Of a DNA stretch of 64,000 nt, positions 10,356 through 22,576 are shown in pieces. Every line of letters starts with the position of its first letter. Position 1 is the stretch's first letter. Made by a program: the position numbers and the translations under genes. Origin of the DNA: Ceratothoa steindachneri (lineage: Eukaryota; Arthropoda; Malacostraca; Isopoda; Cymothoidae); contig OZ018331.1 in assembly GCA_963969495.1 (NCBI GenBank), forward strand, positions 150,967,264-151,031,263. Reading direction: 5' to 3'. The notes beneath the pieces are model-generated. The model made no database searches, was not told the DNA's origin, and was given only the letters and a program-made list of their open reading frames with translations.

Positions 10356-12998
10356 TTCTCGTGTTTCGGATACAGTCATCGGCTTCGTCGCCGAATGCCT
10401 TCCTTCTCGCGGCCGTTGCCATGCGCTGTACCTGACCGGTGGCTCCGATCCCTCGTCAAACGGCAGACCTCCGCTGAGAAATAAAAGAGCTTACAACGAG
10501 AACAGACCAATGGTAAAAGCGCTACTAAATAATATATAGATTTTAGTCCTTATTTCACATGCAATATTTCGATTTCGGTAATGAGGCCTTCAACTTGTTT
10601 TAAAAGATCAATAATTCAGGTGGACACTCGCTAATAATTCACGCCAGACGTTTCAACCTTTAACTCTAACTTGGCCATTGTGTGTCTAGAGTGTTTTACG
10701 GTCTTTTTATGGGGTTTTTCGTGCCCCCTTCTTCAATTCTATCATTTGTGATCGCAATTAATTACCTTTTCCCAATAGCAATGGTGTTATCTCTCGACAA
10801 CGACATTAATTACCTTCTCTCAATAGCAATGGTGTTCTCGACATCGCCATAAATTATTAATTTTAAGTTCTTGCGGCTGCCAGCTAGGGCACAGCCCCCT
10901 TCCCCCCTCCCGAGATCGTTATTCAGACTCCTGGTTTGTTGTACGAACTAGTTTTTTTTCAGGAAGGTTTTGATGCTTAATTCTTTCGCACAATTATTTA
11001 AAGGTGAGGAGTTTCTTTTTTATAATCCTGGTTAGTCTTGCCTTTTTATATGGGGGGGGAGTGTCTTGCCCCCTTCTATATTCCTGTCATTTGTGAACAA
11101 CGCTCCATTGGATTACTTCAGTCTTCGATTTCTTCCAGGCCAGATTGTCCTAATCTCTTGGAATTACCACCGAACTGGTCGAGTACTTGTAAACCCCTAA
11201 TCTAACTAGTAAAGGACTTGGATTGTGATTAGTAGCTCATTCAATAGAAATTATCCCATTGATAATCAAAAGGGGCTCAATCACCCTTCAGACCCAGTAA
11301 CCTCGCCAAAGGGCACCGAACTTAGATAAAATCAGAAATCTAAGCAGGCAAATTGGTGAACCTGGGCTGATTTTATCTTCCCAAATGGTTGCTAGAGACA
11401 CGCTGACAGCCAATTCTGTTCTAAGGCTTTAGAGGGTACTTAAGCGGAGGGCGCTGCACGGATTGCATTAGTTGGGTCCCTCAACATCGCTGACTCGTTT
11501 GCCAAAGTTTGAAACGATCACCAGATAACTGTTTGCTTTCTAAATACAAGATAAGTAACTTTTTGTTTCCAATAGCCCGTTAAATAGGGCGCCCCTAACC
11601 CGATTCGGGGCTGTAGTTATCTGTATTTGTTTACATTATAATTCTTTGCGAACCGAGAGCAGGTACAGAGGATTTACTACTTAGTCCCCTAAGTATTCTG
11701 CTCTTTTAGCTACTCTGTGTGTATACCTTCCGCGCATCCTTAGCCTCACCACTTTATTTTTACATCTCTTCAAGCAGTTTCAGGCGGAGTACTTTTTTGG
11801 TTTTCGCTTCTTGGTTTGAACTTTGTTGTCCCCCAGGTTCTCTTCAGACAAACCCGCCAGGACCCGGGAAAGATGCCACGGGACGTGGTCATTCCGAGGG
11901 GTCTCCTAGAGAGGAGGTTATATTGAAGGCTGTTCTGAGATGGTCGAGGAAAAGGCGGGGAAGGATAAGATCGGTCGTGTTTTCGTGTTGCAGGAGGTTG
12001 CAGAAGAGCCACCAGTAGAGAAGGTCGAGGCTTATTCCAATTTTAAGTAAATTATATTCACTCTTTAGTAATTTTATGGCCATTTTAGGATTTTTTTCCG
12101 AATTTTCCGAAATTTAATTTTCTTTACACTCTACGCACAATAGTACGAAAAGCAATATTTCCAATGGCATTTTTCAAAATATCAAACGTTATACGACTTT
12201 AGCCCAATTTCTTTTTAAGAATTTCCTATTTTTTCTAAATTTGTCTCTGCTTTTTTCTATGATCACCGCCCTCCTAATTCGATGTTTCGCTTAGCAATTT
12301 TGTTTCTCTTCCATCCAGAATTGTCATTATTCATATTCTTAATCGTGCCATATTGTTGCCATTTTCCTAAGAGTTCTTTGAATTGCTTTTACGCTCAATT
12401 TCCGTCCATATAAAGCTTGAAATTAACGTAATCTTGGCAACGGATCCATTTTTATTCATTTGTTCAGTGATAAGGATTCGTTGGTTGACAGCTAATAGAA
12501 TTATGCTGTACAAGGCTGGCGCGTGACTAAGAATAATTTTAACTACAAAAGAGTTAATAGGTGCGGCTTATTCTATACTAGTACCTGACCTAGTTAAACC
12601 TACGTAGGCTCTGATATATACTGTAACTTCAAGCTTCCCTCTTTCGAATATTTTTACTTTATCCTTCTAGTTTTAAGGACTAATGATATAGGATTATTCT
12701 AAATCCATACATATTTTGCTGGTCACCTTGTGCGTCTGTCCTTACCCTCCCCTACCAGAGTGCCCCACAATTATATTCAATAGTTTGTTTTTTTTCAAAT
12801 ACTTGGGAATAGGTTTCAGAAATACACCAAAGACAACAGCCTAAAATTGCATACAAATTGTGGTAACAGTTTAGTATCGTGCTATTTTTAGTCGGCCGAA
12901 TAGCGCGCGACTCTACATCTCACTATGTCGGTCGTCGTTCGGTCCCCGTTTTGCTTTTTTGTTTTGTTTTTGTATTAACATTGTAACTATTCGGCCGA
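10356..12998. other. No gene seen
   Basis: About 2.6 kb without recognisable coding sequence. Small duplications occur: an ATTAATTACCTT-CAATAGCAATGGTGTT block appears twice near 10756-10850, and a phrase with GCCCCCTTCT-TCATTTGTGA appears near 10723-10750 and again near 11068-11098. Confidence 0.45.
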
Positions 12999-13232
12999 GT
13001 CTAACGAAATTTGAAACCCTTATGTTATTTAACGTTCTCTTCCGAATGCTATAGTTGTCAAAGTCCTCCCAAGGTTAGCCTGGGAATTATTTTGTTTTGG
13101 CAATGACATCATAATTCTAACGAAATTTATAACCATTATGTTGTTTTACATTCTCTTTCAAATGATATAATTGCCAAAGTCCTATCAAGGTTATTCTGGG
13201 AATTATTTTGTTTTGGCCTTTTCATCATAACT
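12999..13232. repeat. 116-bp tandem duplication with CGGCCGA boundaries
   Basis: Two diverged copies start at about 13000 and 13116, each running from TCTAACGAAATTT to TTATTTTGTTTTGG and ATCATAA. The pair is preceded by TTCGGCCGAGTC and followed by TTCGGCCGATAC; another TCGGCCGAATAG lies near 12892. Confidence 0.75.
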
Positions 13233-14375
13233 TTTCGGCCGATACTATGCTAGAATAGGTTATAATATGCTATACTCTGTTAGGCAAGCCTTGAATAGGC
13301 TAGGCTACACTATGCTAAGCTAGGCTAAGATATAATGTACAAGGGTAAAATATACTATGCTAATTTAGGCTATAATATTCTATAATGGGATAAAATATAT
13401 TACATATGTTAGGATATACAATAATTTGCTATGTTTGACTAGGGTATAATAGTATAGTATAGGCTATACATGTCTAGGATAGTTTATGCTAGGCAGGGCA
13501 TGAAAGGCTAGGCTAGGATAAGCGAGGGGGTGTTAGGGTAAGCTAGGCTAGGATAAGCGAGGGTGTGTTAGGGTAGGCTAGGCTATTTTATGCATGCTAT
13601 ACAAGCCTAGGCCAAGATCTAATAGTCTAGGCTAGACAATACTATGATGAACTATACTAACTAGGCTAAGGTAAGGTAGGCTATGCTAGTCTCGGTTAGA
13701 ATATGCAAACTAGGATAGGATAAAATAGACTAGGCTAAGATAGGGTAAACTAAGCTAGGCTAGTCTAAGTTTTAATATACAATTGTAGGCTGCGCCAAGC
13801 TAGGCTAGGTTATACTCTGCTAGACAGGCTAGGCTATACTTTGATTATGCTAGCATACACTGTGATAAGCTCAGGTATACTATGTATACTAAGCTAGGTT
13901 ATTCTAATATATACTATGCTAGGCTATATAGGCAAGTCGATACTATGCTATGATATATTAGGCTGGGCTATACAAGACTATGATGGACTATAATACGGCA
14001 GTAGATTAGGCTAGATTATAGTGTATCATGCTAAGCTAGTGTAGGTTAGGCTACACTATGGTTGGATGTGCTATGCCAAGATATACCATGCTAGAATAGG
14101 ATAGGATATACTATACTATGCTAGGCTAGATTAGGGCAAGGTAGGCTATACGAGGATAGGATAGGCAATTTTATGTTAAAATATTCTAAACTATAGTAGG
14201 TTAGGCTATGCTATACTATTCTAGGCTAAGCTATAATATGGTAAGCTTAATTATCCTATATATGTTAGGCTAGGCTTTACTATGGTTTCTAGACTAAGAT
14301 AGGCCATACTATTCATTCTCTGCTAGGCTAGATTAGTCTAGACTAAGTCATACTATGCCAGGCGTACATAAATCA
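13233..14375. repeat. Low-complexity TAGGCTA-like array, about 1.1 kb
   Basis: The sequence is built almost entirely from shuffled words such as TAGGCTA, CTATACTATG and GCTAGG, without a strict period. A longer internal duplication of about 40 bp (GGATAAGCGAGGG with TGTTAGGGTA) lies at about 13506-13582. It is not the arthropod telomere repeat TTAGG. Confidence 0.85.
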
Positions 14376-14944
14376 GAATAAGTGAGAGCACGCCACCTTT
14401 GGGTCAGCAAACCTTGTTATTCATTTGTGCTCATTTTTAAACAAACATGAGCCATTTTTCTAATCATGTGTGATTGTTGCGTTCTTAATTTATATGCAAA
14501 ATGGGTTATTCTGATTTTAGTGACGTAGGCGGGTAAGAGGACCGGTTGGATTACCCGCAGGAAAAGGAATCTCGGAAGACGGATTCAAGAACTCTTTATT
14601 GGGCGGAGAACTCATTAAGCTTAGGCGCAATATATTAGATTGAACTTATGTCGGCTATTTGAGGCAGGCCTACTATTGTTTGAGTCTATTTCGACTGTCC
14701 TTGACTGACTGCTCTACTTGGGGTTTACCCAGGACGGTATATAATGTATCCCTGTGTGTGCACGGGGATAGAGAAAATCTTTATCTCAAATTTCAAGAAT
14801 AAAATTTCGCGTTTCGTTGCTCTTTGATAGTAAATAAAGATCTGCATTTTTCCTGTCTTCACCCAGGTGTCAGTGACTGTACCTGTTTGGGCGTTTGTTT
14901 GTACAACAGTGGGGAGTGCGCGTGTGAGTGTATAAGTTTGTGAG
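14376..14944. other. No gene seen
   Basis: No recognised coding sequence. The last eight bases, TTTGTGAG (14937-14944), are the left target duplication of the next element. Confidence 0.45.
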
Positions 14945-15412
14945 CAGGGTTGGCAAAACCCCGAATTTATGAAAAATCTCAATAAAACCCGGGTTTTATT
15001 CTGGGCTGTTATTTTTTAAAACAAGCATTAGAATAATATAGAAAAAGAATAGCTATCTGTATTTTTATAATATTAATAATTAATTAGTTTGATAATTATA
15101 TTATGGTAAGAACATATCACAATAACAGATCACTGATCGAAAAGTGTGGGTACTCATAATAGCCATAACCTGTAGAAGGAAGATAAATTATGAGTCAGTA
15201 TCAGAGAAATAACCTTAATTTGATACATATTTGTTGAAATTATAAACATAAATATATAGTTTGAATAAAATAATGATAAGTAGCGTTCATTTCTTGAAAA
15301 AAGTGTAATTTTGAAAAACAAAAAAAAACCGGGTTTTTTAATTTTCACTTGAACCCTCCCCCCCCCCCAAAAAACGGTAATATACCTGTTTTTTTTTTAA
15401 TTGCCAACCCTG
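14945..15412. mobile_element. hAT-type MITE with perfect 8-bp target duplication, 468 bp
   Basis: It starts CAGGGTTGGCAA and ends TTGCCAACCCTG, a perfect 12-bp terminal inverted repeat. It is flanked on both sides by the identical 8-mer TTTGTGAG (14937-14944 and 15413-15420). The subterminal regions are also partly inverted (CCCGGGTTTT and AAAACCGGG types). The interior is AT-rich with no transposase. The ends and 8-bp duplication place it in hAT; mobilisation in trans is inferred. Confidence 0.9.
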
Positions 15413-15469
15413 TTTGTGAGCGCGTATGCGTGTGCTAGATTCTCGAGTTCATTTTTGCCTATCCTTTAT

Positions 15470-15610
15470 ACGAACAATATATATTATTATTTACATAATC
15501 AAATGTTGTATATTATTATTTACATGACAGAATGTTATATATTATTATTTATATGACAAAATGTTATATATTATTATTATTTACATAACAAAATTTTATA
15601 TATTTTTAGA
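15470..15610. repeat. AT-rich tandem repeat, unit about 33-37 bp
   Basis: About four units share TATATTATTATTTACATGACA followed by an AAATGTT-like word (for example near 15481, 15511, 15545 and 15575). Confidence 0.75.
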
Positions 15611-17087
15611 TTACTTGCATGTTCATAGTTATGTGCGTGCCCATTTTAAGCCGTCATAGGATTTATATGACACTCATCTGTGAGGCTTCATTGTCAATCC
15701 TATTTCACTTTGCAAAGTGCTACTACAATATGTTAGACGTTTGTGAATTCCAAAAGGCAGATAGTTATCGGACGCACCCACTTTCTTTAATGAGTCAAGA
15801 TGCCATTTTATAAGGCCAGTTTTCTCAATCCTATTCCTGCGAGTAAAATCCCTAGGGTTTATGAACACCCCTTATCACCCTCCCCCTGTAATTGACGGCG
15901 TTTGCTGTAGCATTCCTCGATCCCTATTTCTCTTCCAATTTAACTCATTTTCCATACGACGCGTGTGGCGTCACTTATAAACGCCACAATCGTTTCCCAT
16001 TCCAATAAATCTTTTTAATTCTTTAATATTGGCGCCGTAATTTGAGGGCAGAATATAACTGATTAATGGGAGAAATTGTGGGGTAAATTCCTTATGAAAT
16101 TTAATTATCTCAAAATCCACGGGTTAATAAAGCCGCTCGGATCAGTTGAGAAGGAATTGCGACAAAAGAGGAACTCTGCCATTTCTGATATCGTTGCCCC
16201 ACACTCGCCCCACTTTCCCTCTTTGGATGGACCCCCGTAAACCTTAGTGCGGCCTGGTACCCCAGACTGCCCCTAATATCCTTGTAGAATATTCCAGTCT
16301 CGATAGAGCTTCGTGTTCACTACCTATCAAAATACCGAGAGTGCACGAACTCGTCCCTTGCACTTGGAACGAGTTCGTGCACCCCCGTTTGTGGACTTGA
16401 TGAGCTTCTCCATAGTATTTGGTTGGGTTCAGGCGCCTGATTAGGCATTTTCTTTTGTTTAGTTAGGTTTTGTTTGTGGCTTTTGGTATATTCATTTTGG
16501 GGGTGTTTTCTCTTTAATTCTTTATTTGTTTTTAATATACCTTAAGGACAAGCTTGTGTAAATGTTTGAGTGGCTATGGCCCTTGTTGTACTCGTCAAAA
16601 TTCAATAAAAATAATGAATGAACAGGTCTTTGTTGGATTAACCACAAACAATGGTAGATTCAGGAGTGGGTCACTCATCTGATCCAAGTAATCTTCGTGT
16701 CTATGGAGTTTCCATACATTTTATCCTTTCCAATCTACCTTTCTTGAAGGGATGCGCTCGTTGGTTTTCTTTATATTTAAAAGAAATAATAAAACAAATT
16801 CGAATAAACAAAGTTTCCTCCTCATGGGGAGAAAATAAACCCTTTCAGACTCCTGAGAGTAAAAATAAATCCTCTCATGTTCCGCAAGTCCAGATCACGG
16901 CTCCTGACACACGTAACCAAGGCAACGGAAATCCAGATCTCGACTTTTGACACACATTCCTGCGCCGGAGAGTCTCTCCTTTTTGCTTGTTGTGTTTTTT
17001 TTTCTTTAGTTTCCGTTTGTTTTTGTTTTTCACTTTTTTGGTTTGGATATTTGGTATTTGTAATAAGATTGCTTCTTTTTTTTTACA
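15611..17087. other. No gene seen
   Basis: No recognised coding sequence. The stretch 16400-16625 is T-rich and ends with AATAAAAATAATGAATGAA, as LINE 3' ends often do, but no coding homology supports that. A strong hairpin is listed separately. Confidence 0.4.
16341..16382. repeat. Perfect 14-bp inverted repeat
   Basis: GTGCACGAACTCGT and its exact reverse complement are separated by 14 bases. It is followed by CCCCCGTTTGTGG rather than a T tract, so it does not look like a terminator. Confidence 0.85.
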
Positions 17088-17243
17088 CGCCCAGCTGGCG
17101 TCTGCCTTGAAGAGCATAAGTCACAATTACGGTGACTTATGCTTTTGAATCGTGTTTCCGGCGACTTATGCCCAAGTGGGCAGTTGCCAGATGGGCTCAT
17201 TAAAATATATATATATATGCTTTTGAAGGCAGTCGCCAGCTAG
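17088..17243. mobile_element. LINE 3' tails in both orientations
   Basis: A plus-strand tail lies at about 17150-17201 (CGACTTATGCCCAAGTGGG then GCAGTTGCCAGATGGGCTC), followed by A/T. A minus-strand tail lies at about 17088-17140 (reverse complement reads GTGACTTATGC and GCAGACGCCAGCTGGG). A third scrap, GGCAGTCGCCAGCTAGGTG, is at about 17228. All match the 3' end of the I/Nimb-like LINE family seen at 196, 35700 and 54050. No coding part remains. Confidence 0.65.
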
Positions 17244-17740
17244 GTGTGTAACCCACCCACCCAAATTTCCAAACCTTTGTTTCTGCAGAAGATCAACGAA
17301 GGCACCTCCCGCAGGAAGTTTGTAAGTAGAGGAGATCAGTAAAGAAAGTGGTGAAATGGAGGAAGTGAAAATGTGTGGGCGTTAAGACTGAGAAGGATAC
17401 AATCCTGCAGATGCCAGCTGCAGCACGGTTCTACGCTACACCCGACACCCCATTGTGCGTGGGGGGTAGAAATAGAAAAGAAAGAGGAATAGATTAGAAT
17501 CGAAGAGAGGTGGGGAGAAAGCATAGGGTTGTTAGCCCCCCCCCCTCTCAATCGATGCAAAGAAGGAGCGGGTGGCTCCCCAACCCCTGCTCAGACCATG
17601 GGTGGACCCCAACCAGATTTGAGGGGGGAAATCCCACTTCGAGGGGAAGGGGTACTTTTGAGTGCTAACCCCGATGAGAGAGGGGGATTTAAACCTTCAT
17701 TTCTGGTCGAAGTTCTGTTTGCTACGAGAAGTTTCAGGTA
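17244..17740. other. No gene seen
   Basis: Unassigned DNA with short open stretches. It ends at the TA that flanks the next element. Confidence 0.45.
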
Positions 17741-19151
17741 GCGTCCAAAATTAGAGAACAAAATGCCCATATCTAAATTTTATTGCAAATAATGAAAAAT
17801 GCACAGAATATTCTTTGAAATTTGCCCCCGATGGTCTCCAAGTCGCATTTTATAGAACAAGGATAGAAAAAAGAAAAACTGATGGTGCGTCCAAGACTAA
17901 AGAAAGATAATTTCTAACTTACATTTTACACGTAAATTCGGAACACGTATGGCAACACTGCCCCACGTACATTGAAGACTGCTACTGAGTGCATTATTCT
18001 CTTATCGTGATGGCGACACGAATTAAGGTGGATGAATCATTCGGAAAGCAAGTTCTCTCGTGGGAGGAATAGCGCACATTTCGAGGCATTGGAAGCGGTC
18101 GAAAAGGTAAATCTCTATGAGGAGCCGGAGTCCGGCTTCACGAAGAAGGCAGGTCACCCTCGAAAATCCTTCCCAATGGATGATGGCTCAATGCAACGGA
18201 TGTCGATAAAGGATCGATTTAAGGCAGCCGCCGGTATTTCGCGTCAAGTTGACCAGATCCTGAATCTAAATGTGTCCCACGTCGCTTAAGAGAGAGAGAG
18301 GTGGGACTCATAGGACGTTCCGCTGCTGAGAAACGACCAAGAAGTCTAATGAAGAAAGCGGCTAGGTTTGCCTTCGCTACTGAGCATGCCATGTGGAGTG
18401 CTGAAAATGGAAAAGGTTTTCTTCCGGGGACGAATGCAAATTTAATTTGTTGGGATCAGATGATAAGCATATGTAAGACGCAGACGTGAAGATTAAATCC
18501 CCACGAAAGAGAGTTAAATTTGGAGGTGGGAGCGTTATTGTGTAAAGCATAGTTTCAAGTGCTAGTCTCTATCGTCTAGTTCGTTTACGCGACAAAGCAC
18601 ACGCTGTGGTATACAAGAACAACTTGTTATCCCGTCTCTCCAAATATCGAGAGTGCGTGCGCCTTGTTCCATGCGTGACCTTGATCCGACATGATGAACT
18701 GGCGTGTACAGAGCCCCGATAGAACCCATATGGAAGTGGATGGTTCTTAAAGCGATGAATTTTGAAGATCTCCGGCAAAGGATGGAAGAAAATCACGCCC
18801 GAACAATGTGATAAATTTGGTGAACCACGGCAGATGATCCGCTCGTGTCATTCAGAACAAGGGCCCGGATACTTCATATTAGTATTTTGATCAATTGTCT
18901 CTGTTGTTTTCTGGTTATGGCTGCATTTATATTTACCGTTCTCTAGTTTTGGACGCATCCTTTCTTCAAATACACATTGCTTTCTAAATAACCTTTTCGT
19001 TCTCTCCTCTTCTATGAAATTGAACGTAGTCACTATCGAGGGCAACTTTCACAGTGAAGAAAGAATATTCTGTGTAATTGTCATGGAAATTAAACGATTA
19101 TTTTCAATAAAATGTAGATTATGGCTATTTAGTTCTCTAGTTTTTGGACGG
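17741..19151 (+). mobile_element. Tc1-like DNA transposon, decayed, 1.4 kb
   Basis: The left end reads GCGTCCAAAATTAGAGAAC and the right end, reversed, CCGTCCAAAAACTAGAGAAC. Both are flanked by TA. Inverted similarity continues inward for roughly 100 bp (GCCATA, TTTTATTG, CAGAATATTCTTT). A transposase relic lies between. A partial second copy is at 7860-8051. Confidence 0.8.
18032..18560 (+). pseudogene. Tc1-like transposase relic
   Basis: Two open pieces remain. 18032-18289 covers the helix-turn-helix region, with a GRPRK-like AGHPRKSF motif. 18301-18489 starts MGLIGRSAAEKRP, typical of the stretch preceding the first catalytic aspartate in Tc1 transposases. A further scrap near 18500-18535 reads KSPRKRVKFGGGSVIV, matching the conserved GGGS(V)MVWG region. 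The pieces are separated by stops and frameshifts and the aspartate/glutamate signatures are eroded. The element is dead. Confidence 0.75.
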
Positions 19152-19220
19152 TACTGTCGGTAAAGCGGGAATAAAAATGATTTGTCAGAAAGAGAAAGGG
19201 ACAACTTTTCCGATCCTGAA

Positions 19221-19590
19221 CTTCCTTTCAATGGAGTCCAAAATCTTTGTTGTTCCCTTCCTTTCAATGGAGTCTAAAGTCTTTGTTGTTCCCTTCCTTT
19301 CAATGGAGTCCAAAGTCTTTGTTGTTTCCTTCCTTTCAATGGAGTCCAAAGTCTTTGTTGTTCCCTTTTTTTCAATGGAGTCTAAAGTCTTTGTTGTTCC
19401 CTTTTTTTCAATGGAGTCTAAAGTCTTTGTTGTTCCCTTCCTTTCAATGGTGTCCAAAGTCTTTGTTGTTCCCTTCCTTTCAATGGAGTCCAGAGTCTTT
19501 GTTGTTCCCTTCCTTTCAATGGTGTCCAAAGTCTTGGTTGTTCCCTTCCTTTCAATTGAGTCCGGAGTCTTTGTTGTTCCCTTCCTCATT
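19221..19590. repeat. 36-bp minisatellite, ten units
   Basis: Units begin every 36 bp from 19221 to 19545 (CTTCCTTTCAATGGAGTCCA start) and a partial unit follows. Because 36 is a multiple of three and the unit lacks stops, several frames stay open on both strands, giving peptides such as FLSMESKVFVVP (plus) and GTTKTLDSIERK (minus). No start context or conserved domain suggests a gene. It begins about 70 bp after the right end of the Tc1 element. Confidence 0.9.
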
Positions 19591-22480
19591 TCTTGATATT
19601 TTGAAAAAGGACCCCCTCCCCCCCGACCTTGAATATTTTGAAGATTACTTAAGTGTCGCCTCCCCTCCGACGCGGCAACATGCCCTTTGTTTTTTGTTCT
19701 GCAGAACTATGTCCAACAAAGACTCTAGGGTCCACCCATGGCCAGTCCGAGGGGTCATAAGAGTAATGCCACCTCAACCTACATTGTACATTTAATATAT
19801 CTTTATTAATCAGGTACACACGAGTGTACCTACATATCATACAAGTTTCTAAGTACGTACACAGTTATCCAGGAGCCTACCTGCATATCATGTAAGTTTA
19901 TAAGTACGTACACACCTATGTACGAGTGTAACTGCATATCATGCAAGTTTCTAAGTACGTACACACTTATCTACAAGTCCTAATAAGTATAGTAGTCCTC
20001 GCACTCATTCGTATAAGCTCTTAGGAAAGCTCTTGTCTTTTTGTGGGTTTGTTTGTTTTCGGTTGCTCTTTTTTTCTCTTTGTACGTGCGGCGAAGCGCC
20101 AGGTCAAGGCGTCGCTTTATTTCAAAAGGAGTAAAGTTCATTTGTACCCATTCAGAGCCATGACATGAGACATAGGGTTATTCACCCTGTAGATTTCAAA
20201 TCTGCCATTGGATTTGGTGCCATCTAGTGGCAGAAGCCTCATTGAGCCATTGAAAGGCACTTGTAAGAGATTTGAACCACGGGAAACCATGAATGCAATG
20301 ACCATTTATCATCTTATCACAAAACGCCGCCGGTCAGTGGAGGCACTTTCCCTCTGGTTTTATCTCTTAACGACGCCTAATTAATCGGCTTAATTGAATT
20401 TAGCATTCGTCAGATGAGCGCCCCTTTATTAATTCAATCTTTATTGTCATAACTCTTTTTTCATCTAGTTTATTTTTCTCTATTTCCCCTTCATTCTTTC
20501 GTCGCTAATGACATAACACGTTTCCATTTACACTATGTCCCATTAACCTTCATTCTTGCCTGCTCTGCCCCGTTGTGGCTCTATCTCCAGCCTCATTGTT
20601 CTATCCCCCTTCCCCACCTGCCCTTCATTGAGTGTGCTGACGCCGCCCCTTTGCCCGTTTGCTTCAAATGGGAATCGCATTGAAAATGTGAATCCTTCCG
20701 ATGATGAAGCCGAGGCGCCGCATGCCGCCCCCCCCCCCCCTCACCCAACCCCCTAAATCATCAGCGATAGAATTCATAGGACCATGAAACTCTTCCTCAA
20801 GATTTATGTGCGTGTGTGTACACTCTCGGAACTACACACGTGAATGCTGACACGCGCTGAAAAGTAGTAAAGGGTGAATGAAGTTTGAGTGCGAGTCAAG
20901 AAATAAGCGAAGAAGCATGAATTCTCCGCGATCTGGCTGGATGCAGATTTCGGTTTTCATTTTTCCATCGCCGGGACTCATTCAGTCATTCTCCCTCTCG
21001 CAAGACGTGAGTTTGCGTGTTTGTACTCTTTATATGGGCGTATTTTCCTCCATTTATAATACATCTTCTGATCCTAATTTTCAGAGTTGGTGAGATTTAT
21101 TTACTTTTGCAGTCCGTCCTCCCTAGGCCCCTCCACCCCTCTCTTTCTACCTGTTTGTCCTCTATTTGAAAATGCCTCTTTTCTATGGAAAAACATCTTT
21201 GGATCATATCAAGGTTTATATTTCTCTATCCACGCCTGAATGCCACGCATTATGGTGGAGTGAACTCCGTTGCTGCCGCCCATCTCAGCATGCGTGCAAG
21301 CCGTAGCGCCACGGCAAGCCCCTTGTGGCTTCCCTACTTGGCAAGTCATTAAAACTTGGGTCAATTCTCATCTGATAGTTTTCTTCCACTGCGTCGCTCG
21401 TTATTAAAAACCTCTGAAACGGAGCTCGTTTTTCATCCGCGCTGGAAGTCAGGAGAGATCTGGAGATAGGCCCGTCGCTGGGGACGGGCACTGAATTTGT
21501 GCTCTGTACTGCTCTTGGGCCCTTTCGCTCCATGGAGTTTTAGCTCTTTAGGCCTACTTATCTATTCTTTCAAAGAAGGTAGGGGAAATGCACCTTCCCC
21601 CACGCCCCCCCCCCCTCGCCAACGAATTGAAGTCTTGCCTCTGTCGAGGATGATGCCTCTTTTGAGTGGGTGTTCCCTTTTTTGGTCCCTTACTCGTGGT
21701 TGTGTGGGGGGGGTAGAGGTTATGGAATGTCGCGCATCTTCTGGACCCCAAGTAACTTCTCCTTTTGGCTACTCTAATATATTATAGCCCCCCCCCCCCC
21801 TCCCTTCACCACTTTGCTTTTGAACTCCTTTTCGTTATTTTCGAGACCCCAGTTAGTCTTCGCCGTAAAACACTTCTCTAGACTTCCCTGCCATCCATAT
21901 TCACTCCTTCACTGCCCCCCTTCTGCCATCTTCATGTCCCTTTTCCCTATTCCTGTCCGATAGAGTTTCTCCGCCCCCCATGGATGCGCTCGTACTCGAG
22001 CAAAAAGATCAAGAATGACAAAGATAACTCTCAAGCCCCCACCCCCTTTGTTGACCCAAATCCCTCGAACATCCTTAACTTTGAGCCCCACTGACAAGCT
22101 CCTAGGAGTCAATGTGTGAATTGACTCAGCTTTGGTAGCGGCGCGGAGTGATAGATTCGGGGCCATTCAATTTAATCCCCCTTGTGATGCCTTCTGCAAT
22201 ATTTCTTTTGTCCTTTCTCGGGTAACTTTGTCCTTCTCAATTAAGTGAATTCCTTTTTTCAAGATTTTGTCTCTTAATGCGATTTCTTTCGTTTCCAATT
22301 ATGCAAATGCATTCCGGGTAGCACTTCGAGATTTTAATCTCTTTTCAACTACAAACAGCTGTGCATAATTAATTTTCAAATATAACATACCTCCTTGGCC
22401 AAAAGAATAAAGTACTCTATGGAGCCATTCGTATAATATAATTAGACATTTGTGGTAAATGAATTCAGTATATATGTATG

Positions 22481-22486
<6 letters not shown>
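19591..22486. other. No gene seen; short tandem repeat and homopolymers
   Basis: A repeat of about 51 bp occurs three times at about 19805-19975 (AAGTACGTACACAC with TGCATATCATGCAAG). C-rich homopolymers lie near 20732, 21606 and 21789. Open stretches such as 20556-20756 show no domain. Confidence 0.45.

Positions 22487-22573
<87 letters not shown>
22487..22573. repeat. (TA)n microsatellite
   Basis: About 85 bp of almost pure TA. Confidence 0.97.

Positions 22574-22576
<3 letters not shown>

Noticed and set aside
9828..10484. Open frame of 218 codons on the plus strand
   Set aside because: It is a translation of the pyrimidine-rich 28-29 bp minisatellite, with no domain or conserved start.
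13233..14375. Telomeric repeat
   Set aside because: The words are TAGGCTA-like and aperiodic; the arthropod telomere unit TTAGG is not tandemly repeated here.
19247..19795. Overlapping frames of 150-182 codons (plus) and 134 (minus)
   Set aside because: They follow from a 36-bp repeat without stops; only the repeat itself is reported.
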